A stretch of DNA of 25,267 nucleotides from Ancrocorticia sp039812645 (GTDB lineage Bacteria; Actinomycetota; Actinomycetes; Actinomycetales; Actinomycetaceae), in contig JBDIAV010000040.1 of NCBI GenBank assembly GCA_039812645.1, positions 1-25,267 on the forward strand. The letters run 5' to 3'. The notes under the pieces are model-generated. The model had not been told where the DNA came from and did no database searches. It saw only the letters and a list, made by a program, of their open reading frames with translations. The translations under genes were made by a program, and so were the position numbers. Within the stretch, counting starts at the first letter, position 1, and each line of letters begins with the position of its first letter. This document shows, one piece after another, positions 7,637 to 15,503 of the stretch.

Positions 7637-9757
7637 TCAGTTCTGCGGTTCGAAAATGCACTCGTCGTCGGGCACGAAGCCAGCGTCGAGAATACCCACC
7701 AGGTTGGAGACCTGCTCCTCCTTGGTGCGGCCAAGGCCGGAGGGGGTGATGGTGTTCGTCAACGAGATGCCGTCAAGCGCATCGTGGTAGTCGAGCTTGC
7801 CCACCGAGAGCATCGAGGCCACCATGCCGTGGCTGTCGAGGCCGTTCTCGGGATTAGCTCCCGGCGCAAACGGGGTGCCGGCGCGATGACCGGACGGGAA
7901 GTTGCCCGTGGCCTTGCCGTACACAACGTTCGAGGTGATGGTCAGCACCGACTGGGTCGGGATGGCATCGCGGTACATCGGCTTGGACTTGATCTTGGTC
8001 ATGACGGTGTGGACGACGGTTGCGGCGATATCGTCGGCACGGTCGTCGTCGTTCCCGTAGGTCGGGAACTCGCCTTCGGTCACGTAATCGACCACGAGGC
8101 CGGTCTCGTCACGAACAGGGGTCACCTTCGCGTACTTGATGGCCGCCAAGGAGTCGGCCACGATGGACAGACCTGCGATTCCGCATCCCATAGTGCGGAT
8201 GATGTCGGAATCGTGCAACGCCATTTCGATGGACTCGTAGGCGTACTTGTCGTGGCAGTAGTGGATGATGTTGAGGGCCTCAACGTAAGTGCCAACCACC
8301 CAGTCCAGCATCGCCTCGTACTTCTTCCACACCTCGTCAAAATCGAGTGGGCCGTCACCCTCAACGGGCTCGTAACCGGTCACGATCTGCTTACCGGACA
8401 CCTCATCTCGGCCACCGTTGATAGCGTAAAGCAGCGACTTGGCGGCGTTGACGCGCGCACCAAAGAACTGCATCTGTTTGCCCACCTTCATGGGCGACAC
8501 ACAGCAGGCGATGGCGGCGTCGTCGCCCCAATTCTCACGAATCTGCGGGTCAGACTCGTACTGAATCGACGAGGTCTCGATGGAGATCGCGGCGCAGAAC
8601 TCCTTGTACCCATCGGGCAGGTTCTCGTCCCAGAAGATGGTGATGTTCGGCTCCGGGGCCGGGCCAAGGTTGCGCAACGTCTGCAGCAGCCGGAAAGAGG
8701 TCTTGGTGACCAGGGTGCGGCCATCCTCACCGAAACCGGCATCCGACCAGGTGGCCCAGTAGGGATCGCCCGAGAAGATCTGGTCGTAATCGATGGTGCG
8801 CAGGAAGCGAACGATGCGCAGCTTGATGACCAGCGCGTCAATCATTTCCTGGGCGTCCATCTCGGTGATAACACCGGCGGCAAGATCGCGCTCGAAGTAG
8901 ACATCAAGGAAGCCGGAGAGGCGACCAAAGGACATCGCGGCGCCGTCCTGCGACTTCACCGAGCCGAGGTAGGCGAAGTAGGTCCACTGCACGGCCTCGC
9001 GGGCATCCTTGGCGGGACCTGAGATGTCGAAACCGTAGGTGGCCGCCATGCTCTTGAGCTTCTTGAGAGCCTTGATTTGCTCTGAATGCTCTTCGCGGTA
9101 ACGTGCCCAGTGCTCGGAGAACGGCTGGTTCGTCACTGTATCCTTAGCGCGGAGCTTATCTTCGATCAGCTTGTCCACACCGTAGAGAGCCACACGACGG
9201 TAGTCGCCAATGATGCGGCCGCGCCCGTACGCATCCGGCAGACCGGTGACGATATGGGCGGAACGAGCGGCGCGAATACGCGGGGTATAAATATCGAAGA
9301 CCGCGTCATTGTGGGTCTTGCGGTACTTCGTGAAAATGTCCTTAACGCGCTGCTCAGGCTCCAGACCCGCCTCGCGAATGGCCGTCTCCACCATACGCCA
9401 ACCACCGTTGGGCATCATGGCGCGCTTGAGCGGGGTATCAGTCTGCAAACCAACGATGACGTCATCATCTTCGCTAATGTAACCGGCCGGGAAGGCATCA
9501 ACATCTGCGGGAGTGTGGGTGTCGACGTCGTAGACGCGGCGAGCACGTTCCTCGGACAGATACTTCTTCTCGAGGGTGTCCCACACCCGGAGGGTCTTAT
9601 CGGTCGGTCCAGCAAGGAACGACGCATCACCCAGATACGGGGTGTAGTTCTTCTGAATGAAATCTCGGACGTCGATAACCTCGGTCCAGTTTCCGGGGGT
9701 AAAGCCCGCCCATGCCTTGTCAGCGGCGGTCTCGACGCCAGCGTCGGTGCGCTCCAT
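7637..9757 (-). CDS. pflB: Pyruvate formate-lyase, large catalytic subunit lacking the glycyl-radical segment
   Basis: Formate C-acetyltransferase converts pyruvate and CoA to formate and acetyl-CoA under anoxia. The 706-residue protein aligns by eye with E. coli PflB through most of its length; the catalytic pair in AIACCVSPMKVGKQMQFFGAR is Cys418-Cys419, the same numbers as in E. coli. It ends with SLTNTITPSGLGRTKEEQVSNLVGILDAG...EPQN, just where the classical enzyme continues into its radical domain (E. coli is 760 residues with Gly734). That missing piece is encoded by the next gene. The ATG has AGGAGAGG upstream. First gene of pflB-grcA-pflA. Without a glycine-radical site this polypeptide cannot be active alone, so the enzyme is inferred to be a two-chain complex. 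Confidence 0.95.
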   Translation of the reverse strand: MERTDAGVETAADKAWAGFTPGNWTEVIDVRDFIQKNYTPYLGDASFLAGPTDKTLRVWDTLEKKYLSEERARRVYDVDTHTPADVDAFPAGYISEDDDVIVGLQTDTPLKRAMMPNGGWRMVETAIREAGLEPEQRVKDIFTKYRKTHNDAVFDIYTPRIRAARSAHIVTGLPDAYGRGRIIGDYRRVALYGVDKLIEDKLRAKDTVTNQPFSEHWARYREEHSEQIKALKKLKSMAATYGFDISGPAKDAREAVQWTYFAYLGSVKSQDGAAMSFGRLSGFLDVYFERDLAAGVITEMDAQEMIDALVIKLRIVRFLRTIDYDQIFSGDPYWATWSDAGFGEDGRTLVTKTSFRLLQTLRNLGPAPEPNITIFWDENLPDGYKEFCAAISIETSSIQYESDPQIRENWGDDAAIACCVSPMKVGKQMQFFGARVNAAKSLLYAINGGRDEVSGKQIVTGYEPVEGDGPLDFDEVWKKYEAMLDWVVGTYVEALNIIHYCHDKYAYESIEMALHDSDIIRTMGCGIAGLSIVADSLAAIKYAKVTPVRDETGLVVDYVTEGEFPTYGNDDDRADDIAATVVHTVMTKIKSKPMYRDAIPTQSVLTITSNVVYGKATGNFPSGHRAGTPFAPGANPENGLDSHGMVASMLSVGKLDYHDALDGISLTNTITPSGLGRTKEEQVSNLVGILDAGFVPDDECIFEPQN

Positions 9758-9930
9758 TGTTTGCCTCTCCTGAAGGGGTCCTCGTAAATGGAATTAACTC
9801 CATCTTCCATGCGAAACGGACCTTTGTCTGGTGCTTTTGGTCCCGACCGGACGTTATTCACCCCACATTCCCTGGAAATTCACTGCTTAAGTGCGGGAAT
9901 GCAGGCTGTGATCATTCGGGCATGGAAGTC

Positions 9931-9949
9931 GGGACCAATGTCCCTTTTT
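9931..9949 (+). terminator. Orphan terminator-like hairpin upstream of pflB
   Basis: GGGAC-CAAT-GTCCC (9931-9944) followed directly by TTTTT reads as a short intrinsic terminator on the plus strand. No plus-strand gene lies upstream of it within this spacer; it is antisense to the region upstream of pflB. The stem is only 5 bp, so chance is possible. Confidence 0.35.
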
Positions 9950-10213
9950 CGGCTTTCTTTCGCGTTTTTCACGGTTTTGCAACGACGCCGCCCATCACCT
10001 CCCACAGGAAGACTCTCAGAAATTGTCCCTTATCTGGAATTGATACAATATAGAATTGCACTCCGTGTTAAATACTCGAGCCGGGGAACGTGGCTCACTT
10101 TCCGCACCACCAGACGCAACCATTCAGCCCCTGATTAAGTTAAGCGTTTGACCTGCCATGGCGCGCCTCAAACCTATTCTTCCCCCAGGCGACAACAAAA
10201 ATGCACCCACGGT

Positions 10214-10229
10214 GTTTTCCAAGGAAAAC
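10214..10229. promoter_or_regulatory. Operator-like dyad
   Basis: The sequence GTTTTCCAAGGAAAAC has two perfect 7-bp arms around a central AA. It is the most symmetrical short element in the spacer, and could bind a dimeric regulator. It is about 460 bases from pflB and 635 from the importer gene, so the regulated target is unclear. Confidence 0.25.
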
Positions 10230-10863
10230 CTCCCGTGAGGCACCCGTCGTAAAGCATAGGAATTCGAAGGCTCTGACAGTACCTTCGCCAGATACACCGC
10301 CCTCAATGGCCCTCACGCAATCTCGGCAGATTCACTACGAAAGGGAAAAATCAGCACATGTACGTGTGGAGTTGCCTTGACCCTCGACGGCAAGACGCGA
10401 TCACCAAGACCTCTGAGGACATAGTTCATCGATTGGTTTGCCCAACTTCTCGGTACCCAACATCTCACCTCTGCGCACATTTATCTCCGACATGACACTC
10501 ACGCTGCACCTATGGCACAGGCATATCCATATAACAGCGATATTTTCCCAACAAGCCACATGGCCGGACGAAACTCAGCAGCACTCTCCTCGTCATTCGT
10601 CTCAAAATCCGCAAACACGCTACTTTTCTTTGATTTGCATCTCATATACGAGGATTTTTCCGTACGTATTTCGTTTCATCGATAGTGTGAGAGCCAATGC
10701 CGGTCCAGCTCTGCTCTCACCACTCAGACCAGTCACCTGCGGTTACATCGGATGGCACCTGCATCCCTCTCTCACGGTTCGCTCGTCTGCTCACCCAAGC
10801 AACGGCCATGTGAGACCGTCGGGGTAGATCTGCCGGATAACTCAATAACAGTAAGGATTCTTC

Positions 10864-12021
10864 GTGAAGACTCGATTCCTCCAAGGAGCGGCACTCCTCG
10901 CGGCTGCCGCCATCTCACTTTCCGCATGCGGCTCGAGCCCGTCAGCCACTTCCTCCCCCACGTCCGCTCCCTCGGTTACTGCGTCCCAGAGCGCGACTCC
11001 TGAGACCCGCGTGATGCACGACTCCTTGGGCGACGTTGTCGTCCCCTTCGAGTCCCAGCGAATCGCCACCACAGCTCCCGCGTTCACCACAGCCGTGCTG
11101 CTTCTCGGAGGCGCGGACAAGCTCGTTGCTCTCGAGGAGAACTACGGAAAGAACGAGTGGATCAAAGGCAAGTACCCCCAGCTCGCCGACCTGCCCGTTG
11201 TTTTCGCCGCTAACGAGACCAACATGGAAGAACTCCTCAATCAGGAGCCCGACTTGGTTCTCTACGCAACCCGTTACGGCGAGGACACCCTTAAGCAGCT
11301 TCAGGATCTCGGCATCGCCGCCGTCTCCGGAGCCAAGGATTCTAACGCTCCCGGCTACGACCACCTCAACTGGGTGCGCGACAACCAGCTCTACTTCGGC
11401 GAAGCCATCGGCGGCGCACAGCTAGAAAACGCCAAGACCTACGCCGAAGAGTTCACCTCCGCTCGCGAGGCCATCACCGCCAAGACCGAGGGTATAGCCG
11501 AAGCTGATCGCCCCACCGTCGTCCAGCTCTCCGCCGCCGGCGACATTCTTCAGGCAAATAACGGTTCCGCCATTGGCCAGGAAATGATCACCCTCGCCGG
11601 TGGAATTAACGCCGCAGCCGACGCTCAGGGCGAGAGCAAGGGCCCGTCCGGCCAGACCCAGATCGAGGCTGAGCAGCTCCTCTCCTGGAATCCCGAGATC
11701 CTGCTTGTCGATTCCCAGCAGATCTCGGACGCCATTACCTCGGATCCGATCTTCTCCGAGCTCGACGCCGTCAAGAGCGGCCGCATCTACATCGTTCCGA
11801 ACGGCGCGATGGCCTGGGCTTATAACGGCCCCGAGGCCTACCTCGCCATGCAGTTCTTTGCCAAGGCCGTTCAGCCGGAGCTCTTCACTGATCTCGATCT
11901 CCAGAAGGTCACCGAGGACTTCTACAAGAATTACTTCGGCTTCGACCTCTCGGACGAGGACCTCACGCACCTCTTCAATCTCACCGACGGACAGAAGGTC
12001 GCGGACGTTTTTGCCAAGTGA
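10864..12021 (+). CDS. Iron-complex/siderophore-type ABC transporter substrate-binding lipoprotein
   Basis: An extracytoplasmic binding protein that delivers a chelated metal (probably a ferric siderophore, possibly heme or a corrinoid) to the membrane permease encoded next. The 385-residue product starts with a lipoprotein signal peptide with lipobox LSAC (Cys22) followed by a Ser/Thr/Pro linker. The mature part has the FecB/Peripla_BP_2 pattern: RIATTAPAFTTAVLLLGGADKLVAL, then EELLNQEPDLVLY, ISWNPEI-like LLSWNPEILLVDSQQ, and VKSGRIYIVPNG. The start is GTG with AAGGA six bases upstream. A permease and an ATPase of the matching type follow on the same strand. Regulation by an iron repressor is expected for the family, but I could not find a matching operator. 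The exact ligand cannot be read from sequence. Confidence 0.88.
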   Translation: MKTRFLQGAALLAAAAISLSACGSSPSATSSPTSAPSVTASQSATPETRVMHDSLGDVVVPFESQRIATTAPAFTTAVLLLGGADKLVALEENYGKNEWIKGKYPQLADLPVVFAANETNMEELLNQEPDLVLYATRYGEDTLKQLQDLGIAAVSGAKDSNAPGYDHLNWVRDNQLYFGEAIGGAQLENAKTYAEEFTSAREAITAKTEGIAEADRPTVVQLSAAGDILQANNGSAIGQEMITLAGGINAAADAQGESKGPSGQTQIEAEQLLSWNPEILLVDSQQISDAITSDPIFSELDAVKSGRIYIVPNGAMAWAYNGPEAYLAMQFFAKAVQPELFTDLDLQKVTEDFYKNYFGFDLSDEDLTHLFNLTDGQKVADVFAK

Positions 12022-12093
12022 GACTGGTAGTCATATCGCTCTCCCGACGAGGAGATCACCAGGCAAGCGCTTAACGTACTCCACTTAACTCCG

Positions 12094-12137
12094 ACGTGGG
12101 GGCTGACGGTCCACGCCAGTCCCCACGTTCTGTTTCC
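12094..12137 (+). terminator. Hairpin between binding protein and permease genes
   Basis: A 15-pair stem with one wobble pair and one mismatch (12094-12108 with 12114-12128), 5-base loop, followed by TCTGTTTCC. It resembles an intrinsic terminator and lies between the binding-protein gene and its permease. Partial termination here would give more binding protein than membrane components. Confidence 0.6.
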
Positions 12138-12154
12138 TCACGAGAGACCGATAG

Positions 12155-13336
12155 ATGAACGACGACGACGCCACTCCACTCGATCCGGAAACAACCGTCT
12201 CTGGGACGACCAGTTCTGACAGGCTATCCGATTCGGCAGTTTCGGCAGGTACCGGTTTGAAGGCCACCATGCCAGAGCGCCAGAGCCCTCACAACTCCGA
12301 GGTGGGAACCGCTTTACGCAAACGCCTGCCTAATTTCTGGGTCCGTTTCTCACTGGCAGTTCTGCTTTTGCTCGTCGTTATGCTGGGATCGTTCATGGTG
12401 GGACGGTTCGCCGTCGATCCGTGGGAGGCCGTCCGGATCGTCGCAGCCAAGGTGCTTCCCATCGAACCCACATGGAGCGAGATGGATGCCAAAGTGGTGT
12501 GGGACGTGCGCTGGCCACGTCTCCTCATGGCCGTGCTCGTGGGCGCGGCACTCTCCTGTTCCGGTGCCGCCTACCAGGGCGTCTTCCGCAATCCGCTCGT
12601 TTCGCCAGATATCCTAGGCGTCGCCGCTGCTTCCTCCTTCGGGGCGGCGCTCGGCATCATCCTGCACGACGCCTACTCCCCTTCGGTCCAGGTCTACGCC
12701 TTCCTCTGCGGAATTCTCGGCGTAGCTTGCGCCTACTTCCTCGCCTACACCAAGGGCAGCATCCCCAATACGATGCTTATCCTCGCGGGAGTGGTGACGA
12801 GCTCACTCTTCAACGCTGGCGTCTCGGTGATGAAATACCTCGCTGACCCCTACGACGATCTCCCCGCCATCACCTTCTGGCTTATGGGCTCGCTTTCGGG
12901 AATGCGCTGGGAGAACCTGCTCTTTGCTGCTCCTGTCATCATCGTTGCGATGATTGCACTCTGGTTCGTCAGCTGGCGGCTCAACATTCTCACCATGGGC
13001 GACGACGAAGCCCGCTCACTGGGCATCAACACCACCCGGTTAAAGGTCACCGTCATCATTTGCGCGACGGCATTGACAGCTACGGCAGTATCGCAATGTG
13101 GCGCTATCGGCTGGATCGGACTCGTCATTCCCCACATGGCACGGATGGTGGTGGGGCCAGATCATCGCAAGCTCATCCCTACCGCTGCGGTTCTTGGTGC
13201 TACCTTCCTGCTACTTATCGACAATCTCACGCGCACTGCCTCGGAGACCTCGCTTCCTCTTTCTATTCCCATCGCCTTCATTGGGGCACCGGTATTTGCC
13301 ATTCTGCTGCGCAACAGCACGCGGCAGTGGAGCTAA
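12155..13336 (+). CDS. FecCD-family ABC transporter permease (iron-complex type)
   Basis: An inner-membrane permease forming the channel of a type II importer, acting as a homodimer with the adjacent ATPase. The 393-residue protein has a hydrophilic N-terminus of about 60 residues, then multiple hydrophobic helices (first at roughly 63-85). Family signatures are RWPRLLMAVLVGAALSCSGAAYQGVFRNPLVSPDILGVAAA.SFGAALGI, the GDDEARSLGIN coupling-helix region, and GAIGWIGLVIPHMARMVVGPDHRKLIP. I list the ATG at 12155; an in-frame ATG at 12269, with GAAGG six bases upstream, would remove the atypical first 38 residues and may be the true start. It follows the binding-protein gene after a hairpin and precedes the ATPase by 46 bases. 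Confidence 0.92.
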   Translation: MNDDDATPLDPETTVSGTTSSDRLSDSAVSAGTGLKATMPERQSPHNSEVGTALRKRLPNFWVRFSLAVLLLLVVMLGSFMVGRFAVDPWEAVRIVAAKVLPIEPTWSEMDAKVVWDVRWPRLLMAVLVGAALSCSGAAYQGVFRNPLVSPDILGVAAASSFGAALGIILHDAYSPSVQVYAFLCGILGVACAYFLAYTKGSIPNTMLILAGVVTSSLFNAGVSVMKYLADPYDDLPAITFWLMGSLSGMRWENLLFAAPVIIVAMIALWFVSWRLNILTMGDDEARSLGINTTRLKVTVIICATALTATAVSQCGAIGWIGLVIPHMARMVVGPDHRKLIPTAAVLGATFLLLIDNLTRTASETSLPLSIPIAFIGAPVFAILLRNSTRQWS

Positions 13337-13382
13337 GTGGGCGAACATGGCAAGGAAAAGATGGAAGAAGAATGGAATAAGT

Positions 13383-14294
13383 ATGTGGAGAAGAGACAAA
13401 ACTGGGACCGTGGTGTCCCCCGCAGACGTCGTTACCCAAGCTCCACTGTCTGGCGACACGCTTTCAGTTCCCGCAGCGGGCTCCTCCGGTCCCATTATTA
13501 AGGCCGAGAAGGTCGCCTTCGGTTACACGCAAGACAAGCTCGTTCTTAGAGACATTAGTTTCGAAGTGAGCGCGGGCGAGGTATTGATGATCCTGGGTTC
13601 CAACGGTTGCGGTAAATCCACGCTGATGCGGCTTCTCCTCAACGACAAGCAGACTGCGGGTGGTCGTATTCTCCTGGACGGGACTGAGCTCCGTGAGCTG
13701 TCGCCGTTGGAGATCTCGCGGCGCGTGGCGATGGTCTTCCAGGATCACAACGCTCCATTTCCCTACGATGTTATCGACGTCGTCGCCATGGGCCGTACCC
13801 CATACCTCTCGGCGTTTGCCACACCTCGTGCGCGTGACATGCGGATCTGTGAGGATGCCTTGGAGTCCGTAGGCATGATGCACCTGGCGCATAAGCCCTA
13901 CACACAGATTTCGGGTGGAGAACGGCAGATGGTCCTCATCGCCCGGGCGCTCGCCCAGGAAACGCCACTCATCATGATGGACGAACCCACCAGCCATCTC
14001 GATTACCGTAACGCCGCGATCGTCATCCAGACCGCCAACCGCCTCGCAAGTGAACAGAACAAAGCCGTGGTCATGGTGACGCACCTACCTGACCAGGCAT
14101 TCTACTATCCGAGCAAGGCCGCGCTTATGGAACACGGGAGGTTCTTTGCGTTCGGCCCCAGCCGCGAGGTGCTGACGGAAGCGAATCTCACTCGCACGTA
14201 CAGCATGCAGATCAAGGTTCTTACCGCTGTGGATGAAACGACAGGTCAGGAACACATCATGTGTAAGCCGGTTCCTGAAAGCATTCGCCCCTGA
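13383..14294 (+). CDS. FecE-type ABC transporter ATP-binding protein
   Basis: The cytoplasmic ATPase that powers the iron-complex importer. From the ATG at 13383 it has 303 residues, with Walker A GSNGCGKST (72-80), Q-loop VFQD, signature ISGGERQ (176-182), Walker B LIMMDEP (196-202) and the switch histidine in VTHLPDQ (His234). The conserved ABC core begins at IIKAEKVAFGY, so about 38 residues precede it; the start is uncertain. An in-frame ATG at 13347 lacks a ribosome site, whereas 13383 has GGA six bases upstream. The DEPTSHLDYRN segment is typical of FecE/BtuD-like ATPases. It is the last gene of the three-gene importer. Confidence 0.92.
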   Translation: MWRRDKTGTVVSPADVVTQAPLSGDTLSVPAAGSSGPIIKAEKVAFGYTQDKLVLRDISFEVSAGEVLMILGSNGCGKSTLMRLLLNDKQTAGGRILLDGTELRELSPLEISRRVAMVFQDHNAPFPYDVIDVVAMGRTPYLSAFATPRARDMRICEDALESVGMMHLAHKPYTQISGGERQMVLIARALAQETPLIMMDEPTSHLDYRNAAIVIQTANRLASEQNKAVVMVTHLPDQAFYYPSKAALMEHGRFFAFGPSREVLTEANLTRTYSMQIKVLTAVDETTGQEHIMCKPVPESIRP

Positions 14295-14427
14295 GCGTTT
14301 CCAGTCCTTCTCTCACACTCGACCTCACACTTGGCGAGCTCCCACAGATCTCTTGAAACATTGAGGGGTGGCATCTCGCGGAAGGAGACAAATTCACTGG
14401 AGCGGTCAATTGTGTTGAACTGGAGAC

Positions 14428-15402
14428 GTGACTCGACGTACAGCTTCCCTTTTTCTCGTACCCATCCTCCTACTCGCCGCCTGTACATCCCAGCCAAATA
14501 GCTCTGCCGACGGCGAATCCTCAGCATCCGTATCACCGGCTGCAACGCCCGTAACGTCCCCGCCTGCCACACCAACACCAGAATCCACCCCGACTCCGGA
14601 GCCCAAGGAACTTCCCAACGGCGGGCGAGTTCTCTTCCCCAACTACCGTCTCTGCGGCTTCGTGGGCTACCCGGGTGCGGAGGGGCAGGGACGGCTGGGC
14701 ATCGGTGATGTCAACGAGCGCATGATCGAATTACACGACGCCTGCGCACCCTATGCTCTCGACCGCCCTATCATGCCAGTCATGGAATTGATCGCCACCA
14801 CGGTCCATCCCGTTCCCGGTCCGGATGGTATGTGGCGGGGACGAACCGAGCCCGCCATCATTGACTATTGGCTTGAGGTGGCGCGGCAGAACAACGCCAT
14901 CCTTCTGTTGGACATTCAGCCTGGGCAAGCGTCGTTCATTGACGAGGTTCGCGCGCTGGAGCCGTATCTCGCCGAACCCGACGTCGGCGTCGCGCTCGAT
15001 CCCGAGTGGGCAATGGCTCCCGGGCAGATTCCCATGGACAGTTTCGGTTCAACGTCCGGTGAAGAACTTGATGAGGTCGCCACATACCTCTCCAACCTTG
15101 TTGAGGAGCGCCAGCTGCCGGACAAGGTGATGGTCTACCACGTTCTCCATCCGGAGATCATCACCAACGAGGAGGCGCTACAGCCGCATCCCGGCGTTGC
15201 TCTGGTCAAAAGCGCGGACGGCATCGGTTCCCCGGGGGCGAAAGTCGACACCTATAACCGGGTAGCGGGCAGCATTCCGCCGGGTGCGGAAATGGGATTT
15301 AAGCTCTTCTATGAGGAGGATGTCGACACCTCGGGCATCCTCATGACCCCCGACGAGGTCATGGCCCTCACTCCAACTCCTAGCTACATCATGTACGAGT
15401 AG
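14428..15402 (+). CDS. Conserved lipoprotein of unknown function, possible TIM-barrel-like domain
   Basis: A 324-residue predicted lipoprotein: GTG start with TGGAG just upstream, signal peptide with lipobox LAAC (Cys19), then a Ser/Thr/Pro-rich linker to about residue 60. The globular part contains a series of alternating hydrophobic strands and helices: LCGFVGYPGAEGQGRLG, PIMPVMELIATTVHP, IIDYWLEVARQNNAILLLDIQPG, VGVALDPEWAM, VMVYHVLHPEIIT, and MGFKLFYEEDVDTSG. The acidic residues at strand ends (MELIAT, LDIQPG, LDPEW) resemble those of barrel-shaped hydrolases. I recall similar uncharacterised actinobacterial lipoproteins but cannot name a function. It lies 133 bases after the importer ATPase and ends at a strong hairpin pair; co-transcription with the importer is possible but not shown. 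Confidence 0.8.
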   Translation: MTRRTASLFLVPILLLAACTSQPNSSADGESSASVSPAATPVTSPPATPTPESTPTPEPKELPNGGRVLFPNYRLCGFVGYPGAEGQGRLGIGDVNERMIELHDACAPYALDRPIMPVMELIATTVHPVPGPDGMWRGRTEPAIIDYWLEVARQNNAILLLDIQPGQASFIDEVRALEPYLAEPDVGVALDPEWAMAPGQIPMDSFGSTSGEELDEVATYLSNLVEERQLPDKVMVYHVLHPEIITNEEALQPHPGVALVKSADGIGSPGAKVDTYNRVAGSIPPGAEMGFKLFYEEDVDTSGILMTPDEVMALTPTPSYIMYE

Positions 15403-15408
15403 CACGAG

Positions 15409-15443
15409 AGGGGTGCCCACGGGATGATCCCGTGGGCACCCCT
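15409..15443 (+). terminator. Perfect 16-bp hairpin after the lipoprotein gene
   Basis: The arms 15409-15424 and 15428-15443 are exact complements with a 3-base TGA loop, starting seven bases after the lipoprotein stop. It has no U-run after it, but a second hairpin follows ten bases later. Confidence 0.75.
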
Positions 15444-15453
15444 GCGATCGTGG

Positions 15454-15484
15454 CCGGGGGCGTCCATTCAATGGACGCCCCCGG
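15454..15484. terminator. Perfect 14-bp hairpin between convergent genes
   Basis: The arms 15454-15467 and 15471-15484 are exact complements around TCA. On the plus strand it is followed by TTTCATTC, consistent with termination of the lipoprotein transcript; it also lies 20 bases beyond the guaA stop and may serve guaA from the other side. Confidence 0.75.
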
Positions 15485-15503
15485 TTTCATTCACGAACGG
15501 CGA

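Larger units (their letters stand above)
9758..10863. other. 1.1-kb spacer between divergent pfl and iron-importer operons
   Basis: No credible protein gene is visible. The longest open frame (plus strand, 10438-10827) has no ribosome site, skewed His/Ser/Pro/Arg composition and no recognisable motif. The spacer is more AT-rich than its surroundings, especially around 10480-10690, and must contain the promoters of both divergent operons. Visible elements are a hairpin with T-run at 9931-9949, a dyad at 10214-10229, a gtttga/tcaaac inverted repeat (10146-10151 and 10168-10173) and a TTGATACAA dyad near 10042. I found no convincing full DtxR/IdeR, FNR or Rex site. Confidence 0.6.

Noticed and set aside
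7302..9757. A frameshift or sequencing error separating one pfl gene
   Set aside because: The small gene has its own ribosome site and ATG, the large one ends with a proper stop followed by a 17-bp hairpin, and 83 bases separate them. A single indel cannot rejoin them.
10438..10827. A 129-codon plus-strand open frame in the long spacer
   Set aside because: Composition is unlike the real genes (many His, Ser, Pro, Arg), there is no Shine-Dalgarno sequence and no recognisable domain.
9758..10863. Iron-repressor (DtxR/IdeR) box for the importer
   Set aside because: I looked for a TTAGGTTAGCCTAACCTAA-like dyad upstream of the binding-protein gene and found none close enough; TTAAGTTAAGCG near 10137 matches poorly.
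13361..13501. A 46-codon plus-strand frame (MEEEWNKYVEK...) with AAGGA upstream, overlapping the ATPase start
   Set aside because: It overlaps the ATPase N-terminus in another frame, and its sequence after the first 20 residues looks random. The ribosome site may be coincidental, though it makes the ATPase start harder to fix.
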